DNA of 64,000 nt from Niallia sp. FSL W8-0635 (GCF_038007965.1 NZ_JBBOYD010000001.1:4618307-4682306); one strand, 5' to 3'; shown: positions 8,793 through 18,277, counted from the first letter of the stretch. Notes: generated by a model not told the origin, from the letters alone. Numbers and translations: made by a program.

Positions 8793-9084
8793 ATACATCA
8801 AGTTGCAGGGAAATTATTATTCTATTGTTTAGGTATCACTCTTTACAAACTAGACGGGGTGTGCCACTACCCCCTAATATACAGAACCTATACAGATTCT
8901 TTACATTAAATTATGAATGAAGGAACACATGCCAAATATAATGAAAAGAGATTACATATTTTCAAAGGGGGTCTCTTCGGAGAATTCCAACGATAACTAC
9001 GACTATCAATCGTACATTGGTTTAAGCCCGAAAAAGTTTTTCTATAGTCATGAGTTTGTCAAAACAAAGATAAGGAGTGATTGT

Positions 9085-10080
9085 ATGGATACGAGTTCTC
9101 ACATCATTATGGGTTTAGGATTAGCTGCCCTTGCTCAAATTGACCCCGTCATCGCTAATGATTCTACTCTTTCACAGGCTGTCTTGTTCGGTACTGTAAT
9201 TGGTTCAAATGCCCCTGATTTTGACTTCATCTATCGAATGAAAGGCAAAGGCAGCTATATCCGAAATCACCGAGCCATGTCTCATTCCTTACTGGCATTG
9301 CCACTATGGAGCGTCGCCGTTTCAGGTATTATTTATTCCTTCTTTCCAACATCATCCTTTCTCCATTTATTTTTATGGACATTCCTAGCTGTAATTCTCC
9401 ATGTATTTTTTGATTTATTTAATGTACATGGAACCCAAGTTTTACTTCCCTTCTCCAAAAAATGGATTGCGTTTGATTCAATCCCCTTAGTGGATCCTAT
9501 TATTTTATCTGTACATTTGCTTGGTTTTTGCCTGATTCCTTTTTTCGAAATGGGTAAAATGTTTTTCATCTTATACATTTTTATTTTCCTTTACCTTGCT
9601 GCCCGTACTGCAGCAACATTAATAACAAAGCGAACATTATATCTCTATTTTAGAAATTCCACCCGAATTAAATTAATCCCACGTGCTTCCTTATTTCAAT
9701 GGGACGTAATTATTGAGACTAAGGAAGATTTTTTATTTGGTGTCTATTCAAAAGGCAGCCTACTAATCGAACATTCTCTTTTAAAGAAAATAGATTTTCC
9801 TGAATTAGTATCTGACAGCAAAAGTCATCCTTTTGTTTCTGATTTTCTTTCTAGTACCCAATATGCTTATCCATTTGTTCAAACTAGAAAAAATGGCTAT
9901 TTAATCTACTGGAAAGACCTTCGTTTTCGTACTAATAAGTTTTTCCCTAATCTAGCCATTATCGCTGTATCGTCTGATCACAAAATGATGAATTGTTTTA
10001 TCGGTACACTATACTCCCTAAAACAATATAAGCAAGTCATAAGACAATTGAAAAATACTGTAATCTTAAAAAAGGGCTGA
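9085..10080 (+). CDS. Membrane-bound metal-dependent hydrolase, YdjM/YfhP-like
   Basis: A 331-aa membrane protein of the YdjM/YfhP family. The start is ATG 9085, preceded by AAGGAG: MDTSSHIIMGLGLAALAQID is the usual N-terminus of YfhP homologues. An upstream ATG at 8917 would add 56 unrelated residues. Metal-binding-like residues include SSHIIMG, SNAPDFDFIYR, RNHRAMSHS and HVFFDLFNVHG, set among four to five hydrophobic segments. The C-terminal third is soluble. YfhP is reported as a regulator in B. subtilis, but the reaction of this family is not firmly known. It lies 4 nt upstream of a glycosyltransferase and is probably co-transcribed with it. Confidence 0.82.
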   Translation: MDTSSHIIMGLGLAALAQIDPVIANDSTLSQAVLFGTVIGSNAPDFDFIYRMKGKGSYIRNHRAMSHSLLALPLWSVAVSGIIYSFFPTSSFLHLFLWTFLAVILHVFFDLFNVHGTQVLLPFSKKWIAFDSIPLVDPIILSVHLLGFCLIPFFEMGKMFFILYIFIFLYLAARTAATLITKRTLYLYFRNSTRIKLIPRASLFQWDVIIETKEDFLFGVYSKGSLLIEHSLLKKIDFPELVSDSKSHPFVSDFLSSTQYAYPFVQTRKNGYLIYWKDLRFRTNKFFPNLAIIAVSSDHKMMNCFIGTLYSLKQYKQVIRQLKNTVILKKG

Positions 10081-10084
10081 TTTT

Positions 10085-11221
10085 ATGGAAAAGAAATTAC
10101 TGATTATTTCTTCTGATATTACAGGGCATGGTCATAAAAGTATTACCGAATCTCTATGTGAGAAAGTCCAAACTCAGGAAGTGAAGATCTTTGTAGTCGA
10201 CGGATTCGCACTTGGTAAACGATTGCTTTTAAAAATCGGCCAATCCTATGGTCCCATCACAAGAAATTCGGAAAATCTATGGAAAATGATTTGGAAACTA
10301 TCTGCTATGAAACCTCACTTAGTCGACACTTTTATTGAATCACTGATAAGAGATAACTTTCTAAAATTACTGAAAGAAATACAGCCAGATATCATCTTAT
10401 CTGTTCATCCAAATTTTAATGGCTCCATCTTAAATATTTTGGAAAAACAAAATATCAATATCCCTTTCTTTACTCTAATTGCCGATCTTGTTAACATTTT
10501 TCCACTTTGGGCAGACAAAAGGGCAAAATATATTATTAGCCCAACTTTTGAAGCGCAAAATAAATGTATTGAATTTGGAATTCCAGATGAGAAAATAAAG
10601 GTTTCTGGTTTTCCAGTCCGTTCTCGATTTTTTCCTAAGAACTATAATCAACGAAAATTCTATAACAAGGGGCAATCTTTAACATGCTTGATTATGAGCG
10701 GTGGTGAAGGTGTAGGAAATATGAAGAAAATAGCAGAAAATCTCCTAAATCATTTTGATTGCAAAGTCAAAATAGTATCAGGGAAAAATATGAAGCTAAA
10801 AACGAAGCTAGAAATGTCCCTTAAGGCCAAATATGGTGATCGAGTTGAAATTTATGGTTTTACTCAAAATATTCAAGATTTAATGCTTACATCTGATATT
10901 GCCTTTACTAGAGGGAGCCCCAATGTCATGTTCGAAGCAATAGCTACCAATACACCACTAATCATAACGGGCGCCTTGCCAGGACAGGAAGAGCATAATC
11001 CAACTTTCGCCGAAAATTTCAATTTAGGAGTCGTATGCAAAAATCCAAAGGAAATCAAATATACCATAACGGATTTACTCGAAAATGAAGGAAAAAAACT
11101 AAATGATATGATAATTAGTCAACGGAATTTTATCAATACAAATGCAGCGGAGGATATTCTACAATTCATTCTAGAGGTTGGCGAGCCTTATCACGAAGAT
11201 GCAAAAGAAATACTATCTTAA
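10085..11221 (+). CDS. MGDG-synthase/UgtP-like glycosyltransferase
   Basis: A 378-aa GT28-type glycosyltransferase. The N-terminal MGDG-synthase-like domain begins LLIISSDITGHGHKSITESL (the GHGH segment is the acceptor-side loop). The C-terminal half carries CLIMSGGEGVGNMKKIAENL and the nucleotide-sugar motif FTRGSPNVMFEAIATNTPLI. UgtP in Bacillus makes glucolipids, but this protein is diverged and the expected clean GGGxG loop is altered, so the acceptor is open. It follows the membrane hydrolase gene by 4 nt and ends at a strong terminator. Confidence 0.78.
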   Translation: MEKKLLIISSDITGHGHKSITESLCEKVQTQEVKIFVVDGFALGKRLLLKIGQSYGPITRNSENLWKMIWKLSAMKPHLVDTFIESLIRDNFLKLLKEIQPDIILSVHPNFNGSILNILEKQNINIPFFTLIADLVNIFPLWADKRAKYIISPTFEAQNKCIEFGIPDEKIKVSGFPVRSRFFPKNYNQRKFYNKGQSLTCLIMSGGEGVGNMKKIAENLLNHFDCKVKIVSGKNMKLKTKLEMSLKAKYGDRVEIYGFTQNIQDLMLTSDIAFTRGSPNVMFEAIATNTPLIITGALPGQEEHNPTFAENFNLGVVCKNPKEIKYTITDLLENEGKKLNDMIISQRNFINTNAAEDILQFILEVGEPYHEDAKEILS

Positions 11222-11228
11222 ACAAGAA

Positions 11229-11275
11229 GCTAACTTAAAATGGCCTTGATAAACGACTTTTTAAGTTAGCCCTTT
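11229..11275 (+). terminator. Terminator after the glycosyltransferase
   Basis: Arms GCTAACTTAAAA and TTTTAAGTTAGC (11229-11240 and 11259-11270), followed by CCCTTTTT. Confidence 0.85.
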
Positions 11276-11315
11276 TTCCTATATAATGAAAACGCAGCAT
11301 CTAACAAATTATTAG

Positions 11316-12137
11316 TCAAATAGTGTGCATTAATATATTCTTAATAACAAATTCTGGTCTTTCTTCGGTAATTAAATGGCCCGTTTTTTCATACGTAATT
11401 AACTGAGCATCCGGTAAATCACTAACTAGTCGTTGACCAATCTCCACAGGAACTACTCTATCTTCTTCTCCCCATATCAATAATGTTGGAACATGAATAT
11501 CCTGAAGCTGTTGTGGTAGCAAATCCCCCTCACGATGACGTAGTAGTCGAATTAATGCCTTATAAAATCCTTTTTCATTTAACGGTTTTCCAAATTCTTG
11601 AATCAATTCTTCATTGATCAATGTATGGTCAAAAAAGACATTTCTTAAGTGAAATTTGACATCCTTTCTTCGAATATAATAATGTACCAATTTATCAAAG
11701 TAAGGTAGATAAGAAGTAAGAATAAGCAGCTTTTTTGACCGCTTTAAATAGCCTGAACTACATAACAAAACGAGTTTATTAACTTTCTCAGGAGCCATTA
11801 GTGCCATATGGAGAGCAATTTGACCTCCCATTGAGTGAGCAACAATATGAGTATTAGAGTAGCCAAAGTGATGGATACATTCTATCATTAGCTTCGCATA
11901 GTTTTGAAAGCTATATATAAAGGAAGTAGATTTCTCACTTTTTCCAAAGCCAGGAAGATCAACAGCGATAACGGAATATTGTTTCTCTAAAAACGGGATA
12001 ATACGCCGAAATGTATAGGTTGACGAGGCAAAACCGTGGATGAGAAGAATCGGTGGTTTATCATTTAATATATATTCACAGTACAAGTTAATACCAGCTA
12101 CTTTAAGGTAGGTTTGATTTAATCCATTACCAGTCAA
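11316..12137 (-). CDS. Alpha/beta-fold hydrolase
   Basis: A 273-aa serine hydrolase. The oxyanion HG motif is LLIHGFASSTYTFR, the nucleophile elbow is VAHSMGGQIALH (Ser in GxSxG-type AHSMGG), the acid is in LLIWGEEDRVVP and the catalytic His is in YEKTGHLITEERPE. It resembles proline-iminopeptidase-, esterase- or MhpC-like enzymes, and the substrate cannot be named. The start is TTG at 12137 with GGAG 9 nt upstream. It converges with the glycosyltransferase operon and appears to be a single gene. Confidence 0.85.
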   Translation of the reverse strand: MTGNGLNQTYLKVAGINLYCEYILNDKPPILLIHGFASSTYTFRRIIPFLEKQYSVIAVDLPGFGKSEKSTSFIYSFQNYAKLMIECIHHFGYSNTHIVAHSMGGQIALHMALMAPEKVNKLVLLCSSGYLKRSKKLLILTSYLPYFDKLVHYYIRRKDVKFHLRNVFFDHTLINEELIQEFGKPLNEKGFYKALIRLLRHREGDLLPQQLQDIHVPTLLIWGEEDRVVPVEIGQRLVSDLPDAQLITYEKTGHLITEERPEFVIKNILMHTI

Positions 12138-12341
12138 TATCCTCTACTCCTCCACAAATTAATTATTTTGTTTTATTATTAATCAATTTGGTCTGGAGAA
12201 TACAGAGAATAGATTATTTTATTCCGCTTTATAGCACAAAAAAACACTCATACTTTTCCTATTATTGCACCGCAACTCTAGAAATGTCACAGTTGCTACA
12301 GTATGATTCGAAGTATTCATGGCTTGTTATCCTTTATCAAC

Positions 12342-12379
12342 AAAAATAAAAGGGATATCATGTTATCCCTTTTATTTTT
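12342..12379 (-). terminator. Terminator of the aldo/keto reductase gene
   Basis: Near-perfect stem AAAAATAAAAGGGATA / TATCCCTTTTATTTTT with a 6-nt loop. Confidence 0.85.
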
Positions 12380-12404
12380 CGCTATCTTACTTATGATACT
12401 AAAC

Positions 12405-13244
12405 TTATACTTTACTAAAAGTATCAGGGTCAGCAAACATACGTTGGTCCTGATTTAGTGCATTTATTTTATCCATATCCTCATCGGAAAGTTCAAAGTC
12501 AAAGACATCCGCATTTTCAGCAATGCGGTGTGGCTTAACTGACTTTGGAATCGTCACTACTCCCGTTTGGATGTCCCAGCGGATAATAATTTGAGCCGTT
12601 GATTTATTGTATTTTTTTGCAATTTCAACCAAAGTTGGTTCTTCAAGCAGACCTCCCTGCATTAATGGAGACCATGCTTCAAGCTGGATACTATGTTTTT
12701 TACAAAAATCATGTAATTCTCGCTGATTAAAACGTGGATGATATTCTACTTGGTTGACCATCGGTACAATTTCACCCTTTGCAATAACCTCTTCCAGGTG
12801 ATGAACTTTAAAATTACTTACCCCAATGGCACGAACACGTCCATCTTTATAAAGTTTCTCAAGAGCTTTCCATGTTTCTACAAATTTCCCTTGAGAAGGA
12901 AGAGGCCAGTGAATTAAATAAAGGTCCAGATAATCTAGCCCCAATTTTTCCATGCTAACATCAAAAGCGGCTAATGTTGCTTCATAACCTTGATCAGCAT
13001 TCCAAACTTTTGTTGTAATAAATAGTTCCTCACGGGGGACATTTGATTCCGTAATGGCTTTACCTACACCCTCTTCGTTTTTATAAACAGCAGCAGTATC
13101 GATGCTTCGATAGCCAGCTTCAAGAGCAGCTTTAACTGAATTTACAACTTCTTCTCCGTCCTTTACTAGAAAAACGCCTAAGCCTAGCCACGGCATTTCG
13201 ACACCATTATGCAAAGTAGTAGTACTTTTAAGACTAGAAATCAT
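12405..13244 (-). CDS. yvgN: Aldo/keto reductase (YvgN-like)
   Basis: A 279-aa NADPH-dependent aldo/keto reductase. The catalytic tetrad is visible: Asp in SIDTAAVYKNE, Tyr in the same segment (AVYKNE), Lys in FITTKVWNADQG, and His in LYLIHWPLP. The cofactor loop is IPKSVKPHRIAENADVFDF. The sequence follows B. subtilis YvgN, a glyoxal/methylglyoxal reductase, closely along its length (LHNGVEMPW, GYRSIDTAA, QLEAWSPLMQG). The start ATG has AAGGAG upstream. It is probably a stress or aldehyde detoxification enzyme. Confidence 0.9.
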   Translation of the reverse strand: MISSLKSTTTLHNGVEMPWLGLGVFLVKDGEEVVNSVKAALEAGYRSIDTAAVYKNEEGVGKAITESNVPREELFITTKVWNADQGYEATLAAFDVSMEKLGLDYLDLYLIHWPLPSQGKFVETWKALEKLYKDGRVRAIGVSNFKVHHLEEVIAKGEIVPMVNQVEYHPRFNQRELHDFCKKHSIQLEAWSPLMQGGLLEEPTLVEIAKKYNKSTAQIIIRWDIQTGVVTIPKSVKPHRIAENADVFDFELSDEDMDKINALNQDQRMFADPDTFSKV

Positions 13245-13272
13245 CGATTCTCTCTCCTTATTATTATAGTAA

Positions 13273-14124
13273 TTACATCTTTACGTAATCTCTCCACTTA
13301 TGAACAGGCTTCCAATTTAATAATTTTTTCGCCTTTTCATTGTTTAATAATGGCGCAAATCCTGATAAATCTTTATGGAAATCCGTTACAGTTGGATAGC
13401 ATGTTTCCATTAACTGTTTGCTTTCAATGTCCATACTTGTTTCATCTGCCCCGATATTAAGAGCAACAGATCCAAGTCCTTCTGTCTCAACAGCTAATCG
13501 ATAGGCTGTCGCTGCATCTCGTGTATCAATATAACTCCACAATATCGTTTTTCGTTGCTCAGGATTATGAATAAAGCCTGGGAAATTCTCATACTTTTCA
13601 GGAGAGATAACATTTCCTAGACGAAAGGATACTACCTGCATCCCCGTTCTTCGGTGAATCATATCAGCTGTTTTCTCATTGACAATCTTCGACAATCCAT
13701 AGCTCTCTTCCGGCAATTGTGGGTGATCTTCATCTATTGGCACATATTGCGGTGTTAAATTTTGCTTTGAAAAACAAATACCATAGGAGGACTCACTTGA
13801 AGAGATTACCGCTTTTTTTATTCCTAGATTCCCTGCTGCCTCTAAAATGTTATATGTAGACATTACATTATTTTCAAAGGGCACTTCATTTGGATGGGAG
13901 TAAGCAACCGGAATTGCCGCAAGATGAACAACAGCATCGGCATCAGCTAATACCCCATATACTTCACCAAGATTTGTTAAGTCTGTTATTACTGTTCTGC
14001 AAAGCGCTTCTTTAGGATACTGCCTATCCGCATTAATAACTTCATAGCCATGATCTAAAAACTCTTTTATAACATCTCGACCAAGTAGACCACTTCCACC
14101 TGTTATAACTACCTTTTTCTTCAT
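13273..14124 (-). CDS. NAD-dependent epimerase/dehydratase (extended SDR)
   Basis: A 283-aa extended short-chain dehydrogenase. The Rossmann motif is VITGGSGLLGRDVIKEF, the cofactor contact is VVHLAAIPVAYSHP, and the catalytic Tyr/Lys pair is in EESYGLSKIVNEKTAD, with SSSESSYG providing the Ser. It acts on a sugar nucleotide or a related polyol, but the substrate is not deducible. The start has AGGAGG. It lies 28 bp upstream of the aldo/keto reductase on the same strand and is divergent from the Gfo/Idh/MocA gene across a large palindrome. Confidence 0.86.
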   Translation of the reverse strand: MKKKVVITGGSGLLGRDVIKEFLDHGYEVINADRQYPKEALCRTVITDLTNLGEVYGVLADADAVVHLAAIPVAYSHPNEVPFENNVMSTYNILEAAGNLGIKKAVISSSESSYGICFSKQNLTPQYVPIDEDHPQLPEESYGLSKIVNEKTADMIHRRTGMQVVSFRLGNVISPEKYENFPGFIHNPEQRKTILWSYIDTRDAATAYRLAVETEGLGSVALNIGADETSMDIESKQLMETCYPTVTDFHKDLSGFAPLLNNEKAKKLLNWKPVHKWRDYVKM

Positions 14125-14187
14125 CTAGTATCCTCCTAATCTACTTGATAGGACAACAAATTTCGTGGTACCTAAATGGAAATTTGT

Positions 14188-14234
14188 GTTTTACCTATAC
14201 TTTGTTTATCGTATAAACTAAGTATAGGTAAAAC
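14188..14234. promoter_or_regulatory. 47-bp near-perfect palindrome between divergent genes
   Basis: The arms begin GTTTTACCTATACTT and end AAGTATAGGTAAAAC. Inner arms GTTTAT / ATAAAC make about 22 of 23 positions pair, with the centre near 14211. It is too long for an ordinary single operator. It may be two overlapping operators or a cruciform in the divergent promoter region. Confidence 0.7.
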
Positions 14235-14295
14235 GTTTCCAATTTTCAAATAAATAGCTTCTACTCAGACAAAAAAAGTTTGGAGGAAATGAACC

Positions 14296-15372
14296 ATGAT
14301 TTCATTCAGTATTATCGGTGGTGCGAGTTTTCGGGCTCAATATTATTTGAGAATTGCCCAGGCTCTACCCGAGCAATTTCGTGTAAGCGGAATGGTTGTG
14401 AGAAATGAGGAGAAAAGAAAATTTCTAGAACAAAAGTGGAATATTCCTACTTACAGCAATTTGCCTCAACTCTTGGAAAAAGAAAATCCTGATTTTGTCG
14501 TATTATCCGTAAGTGGTTCAGCACTTCCTGACTTTATGCTTCAATTGGGAGAGCTTGGTATCCCGGTATTAGCAGAAACGCCTCCTGCTCCATCAATAGA
14601 GGCATTAGTAACCCTTCACGAAAAACTTACTTGTAGAGGGGCTAAAGTTCAAATCGCTGAACAATATCATTTACATCCTATACAGCAGGCGAGGCTATCC
14701 CTTATTAAGTCTAGGAAATTAGGAAATGTTACACAGGCCTCTGTTTCCATTTCTCATTTTTATCATGGAGTAAGCTTGATAAGAAAGATGCTTGGAATTG
14801 GTTTTGAGAATGCAAGTATTAGAGGAATGAGGTTTGAAGCTCCCATCGTATCTGGCCCAGATCGAAGTGGCCCTCCAAAGGAAGAAAAAATCATTTTGGC
14901 TGAGCGCGACTTGGCTTGGCTTGAATTTGAAGGAAAACTAGGAATATATGACTTTACAAAAGATCAGCATCGTTCCTGGATTCGTTCCAATCATGTATCA
15001 GTACGTGGAGACCATGGGGAAATATTCGATAATCGTTTGGCAGCGTTGAGCGACTATTCAACACCTGCTTTCTTGGATTTAAAGCGGATTAACAAAGGAG
15101 AAGAAGAAAACCAAGAAGGATACTACCTAGCAGGCATCATGGCAGGTGAAAGATGGATTTATCGGAATCCTTTTATTCCTGCAAGACTCTATGATGATGA
15201 AATCGCCATCGCTTCTTGCTTGCAAAAAATGGGGAAATATATAGCAGGTGGTCCAAGCTTTTATAGCCTTGCTGAAGCCTCACAAGATCAATACCTGGGG
15301 CTAATGATGGAAAAGGCTATCCTTTCTCAGGAAATAGTTAAGACTGTTCGCCAACCATGGGCTGAAGGATAA
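14296..15372 (+). CDS. Gfo/Idh/MocA-family oxidoreductase
   Basis: A 358-aa NAD(P)-dependent oxidoreductase of the Gfo/Idh/MocA group. The N-terminal Rossmann part reads MISFSIIGGASFRAQYYLRI, with NPDFVVLSVSGSALPDFMLQ and the turn GIPVLAETPPAPSIEAL. The usual EKP (Lys) at that turn is AETPP here, so the canonical catalytic Lys is absent. The C-terminal substrate domain includes EQYHLHPIQQARLSLI. The ribosome-binding site is GGAGG. Because the Lys is replaced, a sugar dehydrogenase is possible but an altered or non-catalytic role cannot be excluded. It is divergent from the epimerase, suggesting shared sugar metabolism. Confidence 0.8.
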   Translation: MISFSIIGGASFRAQYYLRIAQALPEQFRVSGMVVRNEEKRKFLEQKWNIPTYSNLPQLLEKENPDFVVLSVSGSALPDFMLQLGELGIPVLAETPPAPSIEALVTLHEKLTCRGAKVQIAEQYHLHPIQQARLSLIKSRKLGNVTQASVSISHFYHGVSLIRKMLGIGFENASIRGMRFEAPIVSGPDRSGPPKEEKIILAERDLAWLEFEGKLGIYDFTKDQHRSWIRSNHVSVRGDHGEIFDNRLAALSDYSTPAFLDLKRINKGEEENQEGYYLAGIMAGERWIYRNPFIPARLYDDEIAIASCLQKMGKYIAGGPSFYSLAEASQDQYLGLMMEKAILSQEIVKTVRQPWAEG

Positions 15373-15855
15373 TGGGATTGGTTAACAGGACGGTTTGGTA
15401 CTGGACTGTATGATTGATTGAAGATTTGAATGTTCCTCATTTCTTATACCATTCGAACTGCTGGCGATTTGGGAGATTAAGAAAAAATAGGGTAACAATA
15501 AAAACACACTGTAATTATTTGTAAGTTACATAATCTCCTATTTTCCAAGGGATTATATAGAAAGATTGTTATCTATTCGCAACAACAAAAAGAATGATAC
15601 ATGTCCATCTAACTTCTTTTTCAATATGGATTCTGGTCCTTAATTAAGTAACTAGAGAAAGTAAAATAAGCGGAGATTTTTCTGTTATATGCAGAATAGA
15701 GCTAGTATCAGGGGTAATTAAGGGAAGTTTTTCCAATTATGCAAAGCAAAATCCCCCATTTTCATGTTTTTCGAGTCGATAGGCGGAATCTCTCCGTCTA
15801 TTTAAGCTATTTTTTCATTTTTTTTCTACTTAAGCGAAATTTTTCCGTCTATTTA
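15373..15855. other. Gene-free region with degenerate GCGGAAA-type repeats
   Basis: I see no coding sequence. Three related motifs occur near TAAGCGGAGATTTTTCTG (15667), AGGCGGAATCTCTCCGTC (15781) and TAAGCGAAATTTTTCCGTC (15831). Each is a loose dyad of GCGGA and TCCGT followed by TATTTA. They look like the short intergenic repeats seen in several Bacillaceae genomes. Confidence 0.5.
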
Positions 15856-16518
15856 TCAGATTGGGCGTTTAACTAAATCTCCCAACCGATAAGAGCGAAC
15901 CCTCTTGGTCCCGGAGGCAGGAATCAGCATCTTTTTTTCGACTAGTTGAGCAAGTATTTTTTTCACCGTCTTGTCACTTAACTTCAAATACTTCTCGACT
16001 TCTTTAGGAGATATAGCTTCTCCTTTTCGTACCACTAACCGAAGTACTTCCTTTTCGACAATGGACAAAGATGTCTGGTCTAGTTCATCACCCAGCCATT
16101 GGCCAATCACTTGCTGAACAATCTGTTGGCACCGACGAGGCTTCTCTTTCACTTGGTCATAAGAAAATCGGATAACAGTCCACCCATCAATCACCAATTG
16201 ATTTTGACGTTCCAGGTTATCGGAAAATTGCCATCTACTTATGTTCTTTAGGTGAGGGCCATACCCGTCGATTTCAATACATATCCGGATGCCGGGACGA
16301 ATATAGGCGAAATCCAAATACCTTTTGCCATCCTTGAAATCATCGACTTCATATTCTGGGTGAAGGTACTTAAAGTGGAAAAATATTGGCCACCACACTT
16401 GCTTTAAAAACAACATTTCAGCCTGATTGTGACCTTCTTGTAGGCGCCGTAACTGTTCACCAGTTCTCGCCTGCAAGTGAGCATTAAAAAAGGCCTGATA
16501 TTCTTCTTCAAATCCCAT
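15856..16518 (-). CDS. Endonuclease-domain (DUF559/Vsr-like) protein with winged helix
   Basis: A 220-aa protein. The start is ATG 16518 with AGGAGGA upstream; a TTG at 16539 is less likely. The first ~150 residues include KRYLDFAYIRPGIRICIEIDGYGPH, then LERQNQLVIDGWTVIRFSYD. That is the D-x(n)-E-x-D core of PD-(D/E)XK, Vsr-like (DUF559) domains. The last 70 residues look like a winged helix (LSIVEKEVLRLVVRKGEAIS, LSDKTVKKILAQLVEKKMLI). I infer a DNA-binding nuclease-fold protein. Activity is unproven, and the Lys of the classic motif is not obvious. It stands alone between repeat-like sequences and the sucrose operon. Confidence 0.72.
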   Translation of the reverse strand: MGFEEEYQAFFNAHLQARTGEQLRRLQEGHNQAEMLFLKQVWWPIFFHFKYLHPEYEVDDFKDGKRYLDFAYIRPGIRICIEIDGYGPHLKNISRWQFSDNLERQNQLVIDGWTVIRFSYDQVKEKPRRCQQIVQQVIGQWLGDELDQTSLSIVEKEVLRLVVRKGEAISPKEVEKYLKLSDKTVKKILAQLVEKKMLIPASGTKRVRSYRLGDLVKRPI

Positions 16519-16539
16519 AGGATTCTTCCTCCTATCCAA

Positions 16540-16792
16540 TGGTCATATCTAAAATTTCTTCTACTATAATTTTCACATACATATATGCTGCTATTTATTC
16601 ATTTGATCTTCGGATAGATTTTAAAATTAATGATGGTAGTGACAATGAAAAAGAGGGTTAAATTATAGAAAGTAAAAGACGGAGTAGCAAATATAAAAAA
16701 TCTAGAGAGATTTTGAGGATAGAACTATTTATATTTTAATAAAATTCTTACATTTGTCAATCCGTTTTTCTTTATTTCTCGACATTATCATC
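16540..16792. other. AT-rich spacer
   Basis: No gene or distinct signal seen apart from the upstream region of the endonuclease-like gene. Confidence 0.4.
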
Positions 16793-16832
16793 AATAACAA
16801 GAGGGTTTTATATACAAAACCCTCTTGTTATT
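16793..16832 (-). terminator. Terminator of the sucrose operon
   Basis: Stem AATAACAAGAGGGTTTT / AAAACCCTCTTGTTATT with a short loop, downstream of sacA. Confidence 0.88.
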
Positions 16833-16876
16833 GGCTATTGCTAAACCTCCGAAAACATGGCTAATGCTTTGCAAGC

Positions 16877-18277
16877 TTATTCACCATCATTCCCAAGATT
16901 CCACTTGATCACTTTAATTTTTGCTTCCCCTTCGATGCTAATCATGGCATCATTTAGATTTGGAAAATACCGAGCAGTGAATATCTCTTCACCTTCATTG
17001 ATAAAAATCTCCAATGAGGAGTGATCCATAAAAATCTGCAGCTTAGAAACAGAAGCAATTTTACAGGTTCTTGATTCTAGATTACCTGACTTTAAATTTC
17101 TTCTTTCTAACGTCAGTCTATCTGATTCAAAACTTAAATATGCTTCATTCCGAAATGAGATCTTAAATGGACCGACTTTTTCGAAATCTATACTTAATTC
17201 CGCCGAAATAGCTTCAAATTTATTAGTTTCTACGACTACTTTGTTTTTTCGTAACTTTTTCAATTCTTTCACTGGCTTTTGAAAAATTTTCCCATCATGA
17301 AGTTCTAATTCTCTGGGGATTGTTAGAGCATGGACCCAGCGATTAACAATTGTTGGCTGATATGCTTCCAACTCATCGGTGATTCCCATCCAGCCATAAA
17401 GAATCGTTCTCCCTGACTCATCCCTAAATGTCTGCGGAGCATAGAAGTCAAAGCCGCGGTCAAGTTCAGCAAATGCTCCATGCTGAAACTTCATCCTCTT
17501 ATAATCTAATTCCCCTATAAAATATCCAGATTGGAACAAATTTTGAAAGAAATCACCGTCCGGCTTAAGTCCCTGAGGAGATACCAATAAAACATCTTTA
17601 CCATTTAAATGAATTAAATCTGGACATTCCCACATATATCCAAAGTCCTTCAACCCATCCATCTCTGATCCAGCAATTCGCCCCGCTTCCTCCCAATGAT
17701 ACAAGTCTTTTGAATGGAACAAGGCAACTGTCCCCTTTTCCTCCAATGTTTGTGCACCAACAACCATATACCAGAGGTCATCCTTTTTCCATACCTTCGG
17801 ATCGCGAAAATGGGATGTGTAATGTTCAGGAAGCCTTAATACAGGGCCAAGCTTTTCAAAATCAATCCCATTTTCAGAAACAGCAAGACATTGATACGTT
17901 TCTCGAGTCCCATCTTCTTGCTTCACATTCCCTGTATAAAAGAGATACAGTTTTCCATTCGACTCTACCGCACTTCCAGAATAACAGCCATTTCTGTCAT
18001 ACCATTCACTTGGAGCCAAGGCAATTGGATCCTCCCGCCAGTGGACCATATCTTCCGATGTATAGTGCCCCCAAAATTTTGCTCCATGTGTCGTTTCAAA
18101 TGGATTCCACTGGTAAAAAACATGATATACCCCTTTAAATTGGATTAATCCATTGGGATCATTCAGCAAACCAACAGGCGCCATAAGATGATAGCGTAAC
18201 CGATAAGGATCATTTATTACTTTATTCCTATATTTTTTTACTTCATTATAAGCTTTTTGCATAAGGGTTTCTGTCAT
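16877..18277 (-). CDS. sacA: Sucrose-6-phosphate hydrolase (GH32)
   Basis: A 466-aa glycoside hydrolase family 32 enzyme that splits the sucrose-6-phosphate delivered by the PTS into glucose-6-phosphate and fructose. The nucleophile lies in GLLNDPNGLIQF (D40), the transition-state Asp in SHFRDPKVW (~residue 160) and the acid/base Glu in MWECPDLI. The five-bladed propeller domain is followed by a beta-sandwich with MDHSSLEIFINEGE, as usual. No signal peptide is present, so it is intracellular. It is the last gene of scrR-scrA-sacA and begins about 40 bp after scrA. Confidence 0.93.
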   Translation of the reverse strand: MTETLMQKAYNEVKKYRNKVINDPYRLRYHLMAPVGLLNDPNGLIQFKGVYHVFYQWNPFETTHGAKFWGHYTSEDMVHWREDPIALAPSEWYDRNGCYSGSAVESNGKLYLFYTGNVKQEDGTRETYQCLAVSENGIDFEKLGPVLRLPEHYTSHFRDPKVWKKDDLWYMVVGAQTLEEKGTVALFHSKDLYHWEEAGRIAGSEMDGLKDFGYMWECPDLIHLNGKDVLLVSPQGLKPDGDFFQNLFQSGYFIGELDYKRMKFQHGAFAELDRGFDFYAPQTFRDESGRTILYGWMGITDELEAYQPTIVNRWVHALTIPRELELHDGKIFQKPVKELKKLRKNKVVVETNKFEAISAELSIDFEKVGPFKISFRNEAYLSFESDRLTLERRNLKSGNLESRTCKIASVSKLQIFMDHSSLEIFINEGEEIFTARYFPNLNDAMISIEGEAKIKVIKWNLGNDGE

